The notes: generated from the letters alone by a model not told the origin. A stretch of 64,000 nt of DNA from Clostridia bacterium (GCA_017543905.1 JAFYFC010000020.1:1-64000), one strand, 5' to 3'; positions 31,432 through 41,500 are shown, counted from the stretch's first letter. A program made the numbers and translations.

Positions 31432-34164
31432 ATGGAACAGCAGAACGATTTCAGTATGGCAAAGGTGTATTCTCCAAAGGATATGGAGGATCGCATATAT
31501 AAGATGTGGGAAGAATCCGGGGCGTTCAAGCCGAAGCTGATAAAGGGCAAAAAGCCGTTTACTATCGTAATGCCGCCGCCCAACATCACCGGTCAGCTTC
31601 ACGTAGGCCACGCGCTGGACGAGATGCCGCAGGACGTGCTTATCCGCTATCACCGCATGAAGGGAGACCCGACGCTGTGGGTGCCCGGCACCGACCACGC
31701 CGCTATCGCGACCGAGGTCAAGGTCGTCGAGGCGCTGCGCAAGGAAGGCATTAGCAAGCAGGACATAGGGCGCGAAAGGTTCCTGGAGCGCGTATGGGAC
31801 TGGAAAAAGGAATACGGCGGCAGGATAGTAAAGCAGCTCAGGAAGTTAGGCGTGTCCTGCGACTGGTCGCGCGAACGCTTCACAATGGACGAAGGGCTTT
31901 CGAACGCCGTGCGCGAGACGTTCGTCCGCCTGTACGAAAAGGGCCTGATTTATCAGGGTTGGCGCATGATAAACTGGTGCCCCTGCTGCAAAACCTCCAT
32001 AAGCGACGCGGAGGTGGAATACGAGGAGCAGCAGGGCAATTTCTGGCACATACTCTATCCTGTAAAGGAAACCGGCGAGCTGCTGGAGCTTGCGACCACG
32101 CGCCCGGAGACCATGCTGGGCGACACCGCTGTGGCGATAAACGCCGAGGACGAAAGGTATCGTCATCTGCACGGCTGCCACGTGATACTTCCGCTCATAA
32201 ATAAGGAAATCCCCATCGTATGCGACGAACACGCCGACATGACGAAGGGCACGGGCGTGGTCAAGATCACCCCCGCGCACGACCCCAACGACTACGAGGT
32301 CGGCAAGCGGCACGACCTGCCGATGGTGCGCGTGTTCACGTATGACGGGCATATGACCGGCAAGGCCGAGGCGGAGGAGAACGCCCGCCTGATAAAGGAG
32401 GGCCGCGCCACGAAGGACGAGCCGGCAGTGCTCGACTGCGGAGTATATGCGGGCATGACGACCGCCGAGGCGAGAAAGGCGATAGTGCGCGATCTCGACG
32501 CGCTGGGGCTGCTCAAAAAGATCGAGCCGCTCACCCACGAGGTCGGCACCTGCTATCGCTGCCACAACACGATAGAGCCCATGGTGAGCAAGCAGTGGTT
32601 CGTGAAGATGGAGCCGCTCGCAAAGCCCGCGGCGGACGCCGCCAGAAACGGCGATCTCACGTTCGTGCCGGAAAGGTTCGAAAAAACCTTCCTGAATTGG
32701 ATGGACAACACGCGCGACTGGTGCATAAGCCGCCAACTCTGGTGGGGACACCGGATACCCGCGTTCTACTGCGACAGCTGCGGCGAAATCAGCGTTACCC
32801 GCAAGGATATAAGCGTGTGCCCGAAATGCGGAGGCACTGTGCGTCAGGACGAGGACGTGCTGGATACGTGGTTTTCCTCAGCGCTGTGGCCGTTCTCCAC
32901 TCTGGGATGGCCGGAGGAGACCGAGGATTACAAATACTTCTATCCGAACAGCGTGCTCTCCTGCGGCTACGACATAATCTTCTTCTGGCTGGCGCGCATG
33001 GTGTTTTCCGGCATAGAGCAGACCGGCAAATGTCCTTTCCCGGTAGCGCTCATGCACGGTCTCGTGCGCGACGCGCAGGGACGCAAGATGAGCAAGTCTC
33101 TGGGCAACGGCATAGACCCGCTGGAGGTCATCGAAAAATACGGCGCGGACGCGCTCAGATTCTCGCTTGAAATCGGCGTGGCGCCCGGCGCGGACGTCAG
33201 GATGAGCCTCGAAAAGATAGAGACCTACCGAAATTTCGCAAACAAGATCTGGAACGCGAGCCGCTTCGCGCTCATGAACATGCAGGGCTTCGTGCCGGAA
33301 GGCGTGCCCGCAGCAGACAAGCTCGCGCTCTCCGACAAGTGGATACTCAAGCGCTTCAACGACATCGTGCGCACGCTTACCGACAATATGGAATCCTTCG
33401 ATCTCGGCATGGGCGCGGCCAACCTGTACGACTTTATCTGGTCGTATTTCTGCGACTGGTACATCGAGATGGCCAAACACGAGCTGAACGGCGAAGACGA
33501 AGAGGCGCGGCGCGCCACGCAGGAAACGCTGAATTACGTACTTACGGGCATACTCAAGCTGCTGCATCCGTATATGCCGTTTATCACAGAGGAGCTGTAC
33601 TCCTACCTGCCCGGGCACGAAGGCATGCTGATAAACGCCGCGTGGCCCGAGGCCAGGCCTGAGTTCGACTTCGAGAAAGAAGCGGCGGATATGGACGCGA
33701 TCATGGAGGTAATACGTGCGGCAAGAAACGTGCGCGCGGAGATGAAGGTAAACGCGGGCAAGCGCGCGACGCTGATACTTAAGCCGACCGCCGGACTCGA
33801 GAGCGCCTTCCGTGCGTCCGAGGGATATTTCTACCGCCTCGCCGCCGCGTCCGGCGTCGAATATTTAAGCAAGGACGCGCCGAATCCCGAAGCTTCCGCC
33901 TCCGCAGTGACCGCGGGCGCGGCGCTGTTCATCCCGCTGGGCGAGCTGGTGGACGTGGAGAAGGAGCTTGCGCGCCTGAATAAAGACCTCGAAAACACCT
34001 TGGGCGAAGTGAAGCGCGCGGAAAGCAAGCTTTCGAACCCCGGCTTCCTCGCCAAGGCGCCCGCGCAGCTTATCGAACAGGAAAAAGCGAAAACGGAGAA
34101 AAACAAGGCGCTTGCCGAGTCCATCAAGGACCGGATCAAGGAGCTCGAGGCGCTCAGAGGCTGA
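31432..34164 (+). CDS. valS: Valyl-tRNA synthetase
   Basis: A 910-residue class Ia synthetase with the HIGH region PPPNITGQLHVGHAL (around residue 59), the editing domain (TTRPETMLGDTAV), KMSKS in GRKMSKSLGNG (around residue 551), the anticodon-binding domain and a C-terminal valine-type coiled coil (KELARLNKDLENTLGEV). It charges tRNA-Val. Controlled by the T-box leader. Its stop overlaps the rsmA start by one base. Confidence 0.98.
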   Translation: MEQQNDFSMAKVYSPKDMEDRIYKMWEESGAFKPKLIKGKKPFTIVMPPPNITGQLHVGHALDEMPQDVLIRYHRMKGDPTLWVPGTDHAAIATEVKVVEALRKEGISKQDIGRERFLERVWDWKKEYGGRIVKQLRKLGVSCDWSRERFTMDEGLSNAVRETFVRLYEKGLIYQGWRMINWCPCCKTSISDAEVEYEEQQGNFWHILYPVKETGELLELATTRPETMLGDTAVAINAEDERYRHLHGCHVILPLINKEIPIVCDEHADMTKGTGVVKITPAHDPNDYEVGKRHDLPMVRVFTYDGHMTGKAEAEENARLIKEGRATKDEPAVLDCGVYAGMTTAEARKAIVRDLDALGLLKKIEPLTHEVGTCYRCHNTIEPMVSKQWFVKMEPLAKPAADAARNGDLTFVPERFEKTFLNWMDNTRDWCISRQLWWGHRIPAFYCDSCGEISVTRKDISVCPKCGGTVRQDEDVLDTWFSSALWPFSTLGWPEETEDYKYFYPNSVLSCGYDIIFFWLARMVFSGIEQTGKCPFPVALMHGLVRDAQGRKMSKSLGNGIDPLEVIEKYGADALRFSLEIGVAPGADVRMSLEKIETYRNFANKIWNASRFALMNMQGFVPEGVPAADKLALSDKWILKRFNDIVRTLTDNMESFDLGMGAANLYDFIWSYFCDWYIEMAKHELNGEDEEARRATQETLNYVLTGILKLLHPYMPFITEELYSYLPGHEGMLINAAWPEARPEFDFEKEAADMDAIMEVIRAARNVRAEMKVNAGKRATLILKPTAGLESAFRASEGYFYRLAAASGVEYLSKDAPNPEASASAVTAGAALFIPLGELVDVEKELARLNKDLENTLGEVKRAESKLSNPGFLAKAPAQLIEQEKAKTEKNKALAESIKDRIKELEALRG

Positions 34165-35045
34165 TGCAGACTGATATTTCACTATCCCTTAAGGCGCGCG
34201 TCGCGCTTGAAGCAAGCGATTTTCGCTTCAGCCATTCGCTGGGGCAGAATTTCATATTTGACGAAGAGCTGCTAAGCGAAATCGCGCGTCTTTCGGGCGC
34301 GGGCGCGGGCACTAACGTGCTTGAGATCGGCCCCGGCGCGGGACTGCTGACCGCGGAGCTCGCAAAGCGCGGCGCAAACGTGCTGGCGATAGAGCTCGAC
34401 AGGAAGCTCGAGCCCGTGCTAAAGCAGACTTTGGTCGGTTTTCAGAACGTGCGGATAGTGTTTGACGACGCGCTGAAAGCCGACATCGACACGCTCGCGC
34501 GCGCTTACTTCGCAGACGCGCCTTACATAGTCGCGGCGAATCTGCCCTACTATATAAGCGCCGAATTCATACTGAAAACGCTTTCGCTCAAAAACCCGCC
34601 CCGCAGTCTCACGCTGATGCTGCAGAGCGAAGCGGCGCAGCGCGTGCTCGCCCGAACCGGCAGCGAAAACTGGTGCGCTCTCGCGGCGATAACCTCGCTG
34701 TACTGCGAGGGAGAACGGGTGCTCGACGTGCCCCGCACGGCGTTCACTCCCCCGCCCCACGTGGACAGCGCTTTGGTGCGTCTGACGAGACGCGTACAGC
34801 TTTCCGTTAAGGACGACGACGCTCGCGAATTCACGGCATTTATCAAAGCCGCGTTTGCAATGCGCCGCAAGACGCTTGCAAACAATCTGTCCTCCGCGTA
34901 CGCCTGTCCGCGCGAAGCGGCCGAACGCGCGATAAGCGCGTGCGGGCTCGATACGCGCATAAGAGGCGAAAAGCTCACGCTCGACCAACTATCACAAGTG
35001 TTTTATACACTCAAGGAGAATGATGAAGGACAAAACGCAGAGTAA
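34164..35045 (+). CDS. rsmA: 16S rRNA (adenine-N6,N6)-dimethyltransferase
   Basis: A 293-residue RsmA/KsgA enzyme: SHSLGQNFIFD, SAM motif I VLEIGPGAGLLT, acidic loop AIELDR, and the catalytic NLPYYI. It dimethylates two adjacent adenines near the 16S rRNA 3' end. Start ATG shares its A with the valS stop. The 3' end overlaps the ABC exporter gene by 26 bp. Confidence 0.96.
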   Translation: MQTDISLSLKARVALEASDFRFSHSLGQNFIFDEELLSEIARLSGAGAGTNVLEIGPGAGLLTAELAKRGANVLAIELDRKLEPVLKQTLVGFQNVRIVFDDALKADIDTLARAYFADAPYIVAANLPYYISAEFILKTLSLKNPPRSLTLMLQSEAAQRVLARTGSENWCALAAITSLYCEGERVLDVPRTAFTPPPHVDSALVRLTRRVQLSVKDDDAREFTAFIKAAFAMRRKTLANNLSSAYACPREAAERAISACGLDTRIRGEKLTLDQLSQVFYTLKENDEGQNAE

Positions 35046-36837
35046 AGAAAAACGCAGACTCGTTTTTGATTTTCTTAAAGGCTCAAAGCTGTTTTTTGCC
35101 GTAAGCATACTTTCCGCCGCGCTCAGCGCGCTGGCTGACATGCTTACGCCTCAGATCATAAGGACTACGATAGACAACGTAATAGGCTCCGAGGAAGCAA
35201 GCCTCCCCGCGCCTGTAATGCGCCTGATCGAAAAAATCGGCGGCTTCGGCTATCTTAAAACGCACATGATCATTATGGCGCTGGCGGTGCTCGCGGTAGC
35301 GCTGATAAAGGTCGCGTCGCAGTACAGCTTCCGCGTGTACAATACCAAGGGCAGTGAGACGCTGGTCAAGACGATGCGGGACACCCTCTTTCACAGGATT
35401 GAGCGTCTGCCGTTTTCATGGCACATGAAAAACAAGACCGGCGACATTATCCAGAGGTGCACCTCAGACATCGACACGCTCAGAAACTTCGTTTCCGAGC
35501 AGATGACGGGCATATTCAGAATAGCGATAATGCTGGTTTTGTCCATAATATTCATGCTGTCCATGGATCCGCTGCTCACGCTGATCGCGATAATTCCCAT
35601 GCCGCTTATAATGCTGTACTCGCTGTCCTTTCACAAAACGGTAAGGACTCAGTTTGAAAAGTGCGACGAAAACGAAGGCAAGCTCTCCGCCATGGTGCAG
35701 GAGAACCTGACCGGCGTCCGCGTCGTGCGTGCGTTCGGACGCGAGAAAACAGAGCTGGATCGCTTCAATACTCAGAACACCTATTATACCTCGCTGTGGG
35801 TGCGCGTGGCGCACAGCCTGTCCCGCTTCTGGTCTTCGTCCGACTTTTTGGCCGGCTTTCAGATTCTGATAGTCGTCGCCGTAGGCGCGGTATTCTGCGT
35901 AAAGCGCGGCACGACCGCCGGCGATTACGTGGCGTTCATATCGTATAACGGCATGCTGATCTGGCCGGTGCGCATGCTGGGCAGGATGATAAGCGAGATG
36001 AGCAAGGCGGGCGTGTCCATCGACCGCATCCATTACATTATGAAGAGCGAGCCCGAGCACGACCTGCCCGATCCCGTAAAGCCTGACATGACCGGCGACA
36101 TACGTTTCGAGCACGTGACGTTCGCATACGAAAACTGCCCGGAAATCCTAACGGACGTGAGCTTTACCGCCGAAAGCGGCAAAACGCTGGGAATACTCGG
36201 AGGCACGGGCAGCGGCAAAAGCACGCTTATGTTTTTGCTGGACAAGCTCTACGACCTTCCGGAGGGGAACGGCACTATATCGATAGGCGGCACGGATATA
36301 CGCCTTGCCGATACCAGATACCTGCGTGAAAACATAGGCATGGTCCTGCAGGAGCCTTACCTGTTCTCGCGCACGATTTCAGAAAACATAGGCATAACCA
36401 GCGAGCACATCACTTTGGAGGACATCCGTGAGGCGGCGCGGGACGCCTGTCTCGACGACACGGTGATGCAGTTCGCGCAGGGCTACGAAACCAAGGTAGG
36501 CGAGCGCGGCGTCACTTTGTCCGGCGGACAGAAGCAGCGCACCGCGATCGCGCGTATGCTCACGCAAAAGACCCCCGTTATGATACTTGACGATTCGCTG
36601 TCCGCCGTGGACACGGAAACCGACGCCAAAATCCGCCGCGCGCTTGAAAAGCATTTCGGCGGAGCGACGGTGATAATCATTTCTCACCGCATAACCACGC
36701 TTTCACACTGCGACCGGATAATAGTGCTGGACAAGGGGCGCATAGCCGAAAACGGCACTCACGACGAGCTTAAATGCGCGGGCGGACTGTACTCGCGCAT
36801 ATACGAGAGCCAGTCAGGGCTCGGAGAGGAGGTGTAA
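35020..36837 (+). CDS. ABC exporter subunit with degenerate Walker B (heterodimer, subunit 1)
   Basis: A 605-residue half-transporter: six spans (about 25-330) followed by an ATPase domain with Walker A GGTGSGKST, signature LSGGQKQR, Walker B MILDDSLSAVD and the H-loop IIISHRITT. The catalytic Glu after Walker B is Asp here, the mark of the degenerate half of heterodimeric exporters such as TM287/288 or BmrCD. ATG codons at 35020 and 35023 follow AAGGAG; the second gives better spacing, so the true start may be 35023. The partner gene begins 4 nt downstream. The substrate (drug or lipid) is unknown. Confidence 0.93.
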   Translation: MMKDKTQSKEKRRLVFDFLKGSKLFFAVSILSAALSALADMLTPQIIRTTIDNVIGSEEASLPAPVMRLIEKIGGFGYLKTHMIIMALAVLAVALIKVASQYSFRVYNTKGSETLVKTMRDTLFHRIERLPFSWHMKNKTGDIIQRCTSDIDTLRNFVSEQMTGIFRIAIMLVLSIIFMLSMDPLLTLIAIIPMPLIMLYSLSFHKTVRTQFEKCDENEGKLSAMVQENLTGVRVVRAFGREKTELDRFNTQNTYYTSLWVRVAHSLSRFWSSSDFLAGFQILIVVAVGAVFCVKRGTTAGDYVAFISYNGMLIWPVRMLGRMISEMSKAGVSIDRIHYIMKSEPEHDLPDPVKPDMTGDIRFEHVTFAYENCPEILTDVSFTAESGKTLGILGGTGSGKSTLMFLLDKLYDLPEGNGTISIGGTDIRLADTRYLRENIGMVLQEPYLFSRTISENIGITSEHITLEDIREAARDACLDDTVMQFAQGYETKVGERGVTLSGGQKQRTAIARMLTQKTPVMILDDSLSAVDTETDAKIRRALEKHFGGATVIIISHRITTLSHCDRIIVLDKGRIAENGTHDELKCAGGLYSRIYESQSGLGEEV

Positions 36838-36841
36838 GTTT

Positions 36842-38650
36842 ATGACGCAGACTGCACCGGTACAGAAAACACGTTTCTTCGGCATAAGCAAAATACTGCG
36901 CTTTCTGAAGCCGTTTAAGCGCGTTATGCTCAGCATGGCGGCTTTAGGATTGACCACAAGCATTATCGACGTCGCGATACCCCTGTTTCAGAGGTACTCC
37001 CTGAACCATTTCATAAAGGGAAATACGCTCGATACGCTGCCGCTGTTCCTGATCATTTACATATTGGCGCTGGCAGGTCAATCGTTTGCCACCTACGTCT
37101 CCTGCCGGAACGCGATGACGGTTGAGGTAAGCGTGAACAGAGATTTGCGTCACGCAGCCTTCGAGCACCTTCAGACCCTCTCGTTCTCCTACTTCAATCA
37201 GAACAGTGTGGGTTATATACACGCGCGCGTGTTAAGCGACACGTCGCGCATAGGCTCGCTCGCGTCGTGGTCGTTCATGGACGGCGTATGGCATACCTCG
37301 TACCTTATCTTCGCGGCGGTGGTCATGCTGGCCATAAACGCGCGTCTGGCGCTGCTGGTTTTGATAATCGTGCCGCTGGTCGCGGCGCTGTTCAGCCTGT
37401 TTCAGGGCAAGCTGATCCGCGCGAACAGGGAGATACGCGAAATAAACTCCAACATCACCTCCAATTTCAACGAAGGCATAACCGGCGCGAAAACCGTAAA
37501 GACCCTCGCGATAGAAGAGGAGATGGACAGACGCTTTACCGCCGAAACGGCGCGCATGCGCAAACGCTCGGTAGACGCGTCCCGTCTGCGCGGCGCGTTC
37601 GCCGCCACGATGAACCTCGCCTCCTCCGTCGCGCTTGCGATCGTGCTGTGGCGCGGCGGATACCTCGCCGAAAATCAGGTCGGTACATTTTCGATGTTCA
37701 TGTCCTACGCGCAGGGCATGATGGAGCCGGTAAGATGGCTTATCGACGCGATCAGCGACCTGATCACCACGCAGGTAAACATCGAGCGCTTTACTAACCT
37801 GCTCGCGGTCAAATCGGACGTGGTCGACACGCCCGAGGTCGTCGAAAAATACGGCGACAGCTTCTGCCCGAAGAAGGAAGCATGGGAACCTCTCGTGGGC
37901 GATATCGAGTTTGAAGACGTTACCTTCAGATACCCCGACGGGCAGGAAACCGTGCTTGAGCACTTCAATATGAGAATCCCCTTCGGCTCGAACATCGCGA
38001 TCGTCGGCGAAACCGGCGCGGGCAAAAGCACGCTCGTAAATCTCGTGTGCCGCTTTTATGAGCCAACGCAGGGACGCGTGCTTATAGACGGGCGCGACGC
38101 ACGCGAGCGCTCGCAGCTCTGGCTGCACTCGTCGATAGGATACGTTCTGCAAAACCCGCATCTGTTTTCGGGCACCGTGCGCGAAAACCTGCTGTACGGA
38201 AACCCGAACGCAAGCGAGGAGCAGATACGGCGCGCGATCGAGCTGGTAAGCGCGGACGAGGTCGTCGCACGGCTTGAAAATGGGCTCGACACCGACGTAG
38301 GCGAGGGCGGAGACCTGCTCTCAACCGGCGAAAAGCAGCTTATCTCTTTCGCACGCGCGATACTCGCAGATCCCCGTATACTCATACTCGACGAGGCCAC
38401 CGCGTCTGTCGATACGCTCACGGAGCAGAAGATACAAGCCGCGATAGACAAGGTGATACAGGGACGTACGTCCATAGTCATCGCGCACCGCCTGTCCACG
38501 GTCAGGCACTCCGACTGCATACTTGCGGTTAAGGACGGAAAGATCGTGGAATCCGGCACGCATAAGCAGCTTATAGCCGCCAAAGGCTATTACTACGATA
38601 TGTACACGCGCCAGTACGAGGACGAGGAAGCGGCGAAGATACTCGGCTGA
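36842..38650 (+). CDS. ABC exporter subunit with intact catalytic Glu (heterodimer, subunit 2)
   Basis: A 602-residue half-transporter with six spans and an ATPase domain: Walker A GETGAGKST, signature degenerated to LSTGEKQL, Walker B LILDEATASVD with the catalytic Glu, and IVIAHRLST. Its altered signature faces the degenerate Walker B of subunit 1 in a dimer, leaving one consensus site, as in TM288-type partners. GGAGGTG lies just upstream. An imperfect G/C-rich hairpin follows the stop (about 38660-38690) but without a T-run. Confidence 0.93.
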   Translation: MTQTAPVQKTRFFGISKILRFLKPFKRVMLSMAALGLTTSIIDVAIPLFQRYSLNHFIKGNTLDTLPLFLIIYILALAGQSFATYVSCRNAMTVEVSVNRDLRHAAFEHLQTLSFSYFNQNSVGYIHARVLSDTSRIGSLASWSFMDGVWHTSYLIFAAVVMLAINARLALLVLIIVPLVAALFSLFQGKLIRANREIREINSNITSNFNEGITGAKTVKTLAIEEEMDRRFTAETARMRKRSVDASRLRGAFAATMNLASSVALAIVLWRGGYLAENQVGTFSMFMSYAQGMMEPVRWLIDAISDLITTQVNIERFTNLLAVKSDVVDTPEVVEKYGDSFCPKKEAWEPLVGDIEFEDVTFRYPDGQETVLEHFNMRIPFGSNIAIVGETGAGKSTLVNLVCRFYEPTQGRVLIDGRDARERSQLWLHSSIGYVLQNPHLFSGTVRENLLYGNPNASEEQIRRAIELVSADEVVARLENGLDTDVGEGGDLLSTGEKQLISFARAILADPRILILDEATASVDTLTEQKIQAAIDKVIQGRTSIVIAHRLSTVRHSDCILAVKDGKIVESGTHKQLIAAKGYYYDMYTRQYEDEEAAKILG

Positions 38651-38713
38651 CGACAAATCTCGGGCGGGGGGTAATACTCCCCTCCCGCATTACGATCAGG
38701 AGGAAACCGTACC

Positions 38714-39136
38714 ATGTGCTATGACCAAAGCTGCGCATACTGCGCGGAAGGCGCGCGGCTCGACGCATTCGGCATAAAGATCGCCGAAATGCCCATGAGC
38801 AAGCTTATCCTGTTCAAGGAGCAAAGCCATCGCGGGCGCGTCATCGTCGCCTGCAAGCGTCACGTCGACGACATCACTCAGCTCTCACGCGAAGAGCGCG
38901 CCCAGTACGCCGAGGACGTAAGCCGGGCGGCGGAGATACTGCACGAGGTATTTAAGCCCGACAAAATCAACTTCGGCGCCTACGGCGACACGATGCATCA
39001 CCTGCATTTCCACCTCGTGCCCAAATACGCGGGCGAATACGAATGGGGCGACGTGTTCAGCATGAATCCGCATCTGAAGGAGCTGAGCCAGGTCGAATAC
39101 GACGAGCTGATCCAGTCTATACGCGTAAAGCTTTGA
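38714..39136 (+). CDS. HIT family nucleotide hydrolase
   Basis: A 140-residue histidine-triad protein. The triad HHLHFHLVPK lies near residues 96-105, after YGDTM. An N-terminal Cys pair (SCAYC) hints at a metal site as in some HIT branches. Relatives remove nucleotide moieties from AMP-N or Ap(n)A compounds. CAGGAGGA precedes the ATG. Confidence 0.92.
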   Translation: MCYDQSCAYCAEGARLDAFGIKIAEMPMSKLILFKEQSHRGRVIVACKRHVDDITQLSREERAQYAEDVSRAAEILHEVFKPDKINFGAYGDTMHHLHFHLVPKYAGEYEWGDVFSMNPHLKELSQVEYDELIQSIRVKL

Positions 39137-39141
39137 TACAT

Positions 39142-39189
39142 AAAAACAGACTTAAGTTTACACAAAAACAAACTTAAGTCTGTTTTTAT
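39142..39189. terminator. Bidirectional terminator between HIT gene and PAP2 gene
   Basis: A perfect 18-bp inverted repeat (AAAAACAGACTTAAGTTT, 10-nt loop) with A-run and T-run ends. It serves both the plus-strand HIT gene and the convergent minus-strand PAP2 operon. Confidence 0.9.
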
Positions 39190-39199
39190 ATTTCTGGTT

Positions 39200-39874
39200 C
39201 TATCCTGCTTTCTTCTGTTCCGCTTTTTTGTCGATAAGCTGCCAAACGAGCAGCGAAACGCACCACGAGACGCCCGCGTCGACTGCGGCAGTCCACACGT
39301 CCGCGAATACGTGCTGGCGTATCAGCACAGTGGACGCGCATACCAGCAGCGCATACGCCGCCGCGCAGCATTTTACCCACGGCTTCGCGTTCGAAAAGCG
39401 CGAAAACAGCGGCAGCACGACCATTATACTTACGAAGCAGTGCATCGAGGGCAGCAGGTTAGTCGGCTCATCCAGCTTGTATATAAGCTTCAGCAGCCAG
39501 CTTCCGAAGCCGCTTATATCCGATATGAACGTGCTTTGATCGAGCCAGCAGGGCTTAAGCACATAAAAAAGTATGCCCACGACCTTGCTGATCGAATCCG
39601 CCGTGACGACGCGCACGACCAGCCTTCTGTCCATCGTGTATATGTAAATATACATCACTGCCCAGAAAACGAACGCGCCTACATAAATATACACGAAGCC
39701 CGGAATGTAGGGTATACGCTCGTCCACGCTTAGCAGCGTCATGCTTTCGGGACCGACGTTCGCGTTGAATATCAGCGGTATATAGTAAGATAAAAGATGC
39801 GTCGCAAGCGTGACTGCGCATGCGATCCTGCCGTATACGGGCATTTTTGCGACAAGCGCCTTTATTCTGTTCAT
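39200..39874 (-). CDS. PAP2-superfamily membrane phosphatase
   Basis: A 224-residue membrane protein with about six spans. The PAP2 signature is reduced but present: LLPSMHCFVS (PSxH) and LIRQHVFADVWT (RxxHxxxD). Such enzymes remove phosphate from phosphatidic acid, phosphatidylglycerophosphate or undecaprenyl diphosphate. Overlap (ATGA) with psd and the linked pssA point to phospholipid metabolism. Confidence 0.85.
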   Translation of the reverse strand: MNRIKALVAKMPVYGRIACAVTLATHLLSYYIPLIFNANVGPESMTLLSVDERIPYIPGFVYIYVGAFVFWAVMYIYIYTMDRRLVVRVVTADSISKVVGILFYVLKPCWLDQSTFISDISGFGSWLLKLIYKLDEPTNLLPSMHCFVSIMVVLPLFSRFSNAKPWVKCCAAAYALLVCASTVLIRQHVFADVWTAAVDAGVSWCVSLLVWQLIDKKAEQKKAG

Positions 39875-40671
39875 CTTGGCGAAGCTCCTATCCTCTCCCC
39901 CGCGCGCACGTCCGTTTCTGCGTCGCCTGCGAAGCGCGCGTCGACGTAAAGCGCGTCCTTTTCGAAAAGCAGTACGATCGTCGAGCCGCCGAATTCGAAG
40001 TATCCCTTCTCTTCGCCCTTCCGGAAGGCGCCGCCCGTTTTGGCGTTCACTATTCTGCCCACGAGCGTCGCGCCGACCTCCATCTGTATCATATGCCCGA
40101 ACACGGGCGTCTGAGCGTATACGTATTCGCGGGTATTGGTTTTGAACACCGGCACATTTTCAAGCGCCTCCGGACGCACGGTATGATATGCACCGTTTAT
40201 GTGGCGGCTTTTTATGATCGTTCCGTCTGCGGGAAAAATATACCTGTGATAATGCGCGGGCGTCAGGCGGAACACGAGGCACGTGCCCCCGTAAAACTGC
40301 CGCGCCGCCGCGTCGTCCTCAAGCAGCGTTTTAAGCGTGTACGCCTGTCCCTTGATCGTAAGCGTGCTTTTATCGTCTATAGAATATACGCTCAGCAGTC
40401 CGTCGCACGGGCTTATCAGAGCGTTTGCTTCTGCGCACACGGGACGCGCGCCTTCCTTAAGCCTTCTTGTGAAAAAGGCATTGAAGCTAACGTACTCACT
40501 CTGCGCGGTCTGACTTAAGTCGATACCGTTTTTGCGCACGAACGGCTTTATCATAAAGCGCGACAATCGTGAATCCATAAACGCGCCCGCCGCACGCGAA
40601 ATAAAAGGCTGTGCCGCCGCACAGGCAAGCACACGCCCGATTTTAGTCTTATACAGGTCTTCGAATCTCAT
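39871..40671 (-). CDS. psd: Phosphatidylserine decarboxylase proenzyme
   Basis: A 266-residue protein. The self-cleavage site GGST near the C-terminus (FEFGGSTIVLLF) would give a pyruvoyl-bearing alpha chain, and YVSFNAFFTRRLKEGARPV and LTPAHYHRYIFPADG are family segments. It turns phosphatidylserine into phosphatidylethanolamine at the membrane. The ATG at 40671 overlaps the pssA stop as ATGA, so it is chosen over an ATG at 40767. Confidence 0.95.
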   Translation of the reverse strand: MRFEDLYKTKIGRVLACAAAQPFISRAAGAFMDSRLSRFMIKPFVRKNGIDLSQTAQSEYVSFNAFFTRRLKEGARPVCAEANALISPCDGLLSVYSIDDKSTLTIKGQAYTLKTLLEDDAAARQFYGGTCLVFRLTPAHYHRYIFPADGTIIKSRHINGAYHTVRPEALENVPVFKTNTREYVYAQTPVFGHMIQMEVGATLVGRIVNAKTGGAFRKGEEKGYFEFGGSTIVLLFEKDALYVDARFAGDAETDVRAGERIGASPR

Positions 40672-41321
40672 TGTGCGAGCACACGGCTGAGCGGCTGTAT
40701 TTCTCCGCCGAAAATGATCGTAAGCACAAGCACTGCGGCAAAAATCACCAGCATGCCGACAAGCCATTTAAGATCGAGCTTTTTTACCTTTATGCGCAGC
40801 ACGAACGCGAGCGCCACCGCTATCAGCCCGACCGGATACAGGTAAAACCACTGTACCTTATGCAGCGCCGTACACAGCGCGAGCATAGGCATTATGACCG
40901 AGCTTGACGTGACCGGCAGACCAAGATAGTACTCACGCTTTTCGTCAGCTTCGGAACGGTTGATCTCCTGCACGTTGAAATACGCCAGCCTGATCACCGC
41001 CGCAAGCACGTACACGATAGCCGCAAGCACGGTAAAAATGCTCTGCGGGCACAGCGTAAGCCCTATCACAGCCGGAAAAGCGCCGAAGCATACCAGATCG
41101 CACAGCGAATCGATCTGCACGCCGAATTTTACAGCGTCGTCGCTCCTGCGCTTGTTCGTGCGTGCGACGGTACCGTCGAACATATCGCATACGCCGCATA
41201 CAAGCAGACAAATCAGCGCGAGCCTGAAATCCTGCCGTATCGCAGCGTTCATTCCGACTATGGCAGAACCCAATCCTACATACGTAAGCCAGACAGTATA
41301 ATTATAAAAGCCAACCAGCAT
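40668..41321 (-). CDS. pssA: CDP-diacylglycerol-serine O-phosphatidyltransferase
   Basis: A 217-residue membrane enzyme with the CDP-alcohol phosphatidyltransferase motif spread over CDMFDGTVART and FGVQIDSLCD (DGxxAR...G...D...D). Serine as acceptor follows from the overlapping psd gene. About six to eight spans. The ribosome site is weak (GGGTGTTGAG), so the start is less certain than for the neighbours. Confidence 0.94.
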   Translation of the reverse strand: MLVGFYNYTVWLTYVGLGSAIVGMNAAIRQDFRLALICLLVCGVCDMFDGTVARTNKRRSDDAVKFGVQIDSLCDLVCFGAFPAVIGLTLCPQSIFTVLAAIVYVLAAVIRLAYFNVQEINRSEADEKREYYLGLPVTSSSVIMPMLALCTALHKVQWFYLYPVGLIAVALAFVLRIKVKKLDLKWLVGMLVIFAAVLVLTIIFGGEIQPLSRVLAQ

Positions 41322-41369
41322 ATCTCAACACCCGATCAGCGGATACCTTTCCGAAATTAATACCTTTCG

Positions 41370-41398
41370 ATTATATCACTTTTCCGAGCAAATGGCAA
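41370..41398 (-). promoter_or_regulatory. Promoter of the pssA-psd-PAP2 operon
   Basis: Minus-strand TTGCCA, 17 nt, TATAAT (plus-strand ATTATA 41370-41375, TGGCAA 41393-41398), 48 nt upstream of pssA. Confidence 0.75.
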
Positions 41399-41470
41399 CC
41401 GAATAACAAGAGTTTTTCAAACATAAAACGTCAATAAAACGTCATTTGAAGCGAATTTTTTCCGCCCGTC

Positions 41471-41500
41471 TTGAAAGCCGTCTCCCGGATATGGTATAAT
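41471..41500 (+). promoter_or_regulatory. Promoter of the SGNH hydrolase gene
   Basis: TTGAAA (41471-41476), 18-nt spacer and TATAAT (41495-41500), followed by CGGAGGT and the ATG at 41526. Confidence 0.75.

Noticed and set aside
38655..38695. G/C-rich inverted repeat after the ABC exporter
   Set aside because: The stem is imperfect and no T-run follows; HIT gene ribosome site is immediately downstream, so I do not call a terminator.
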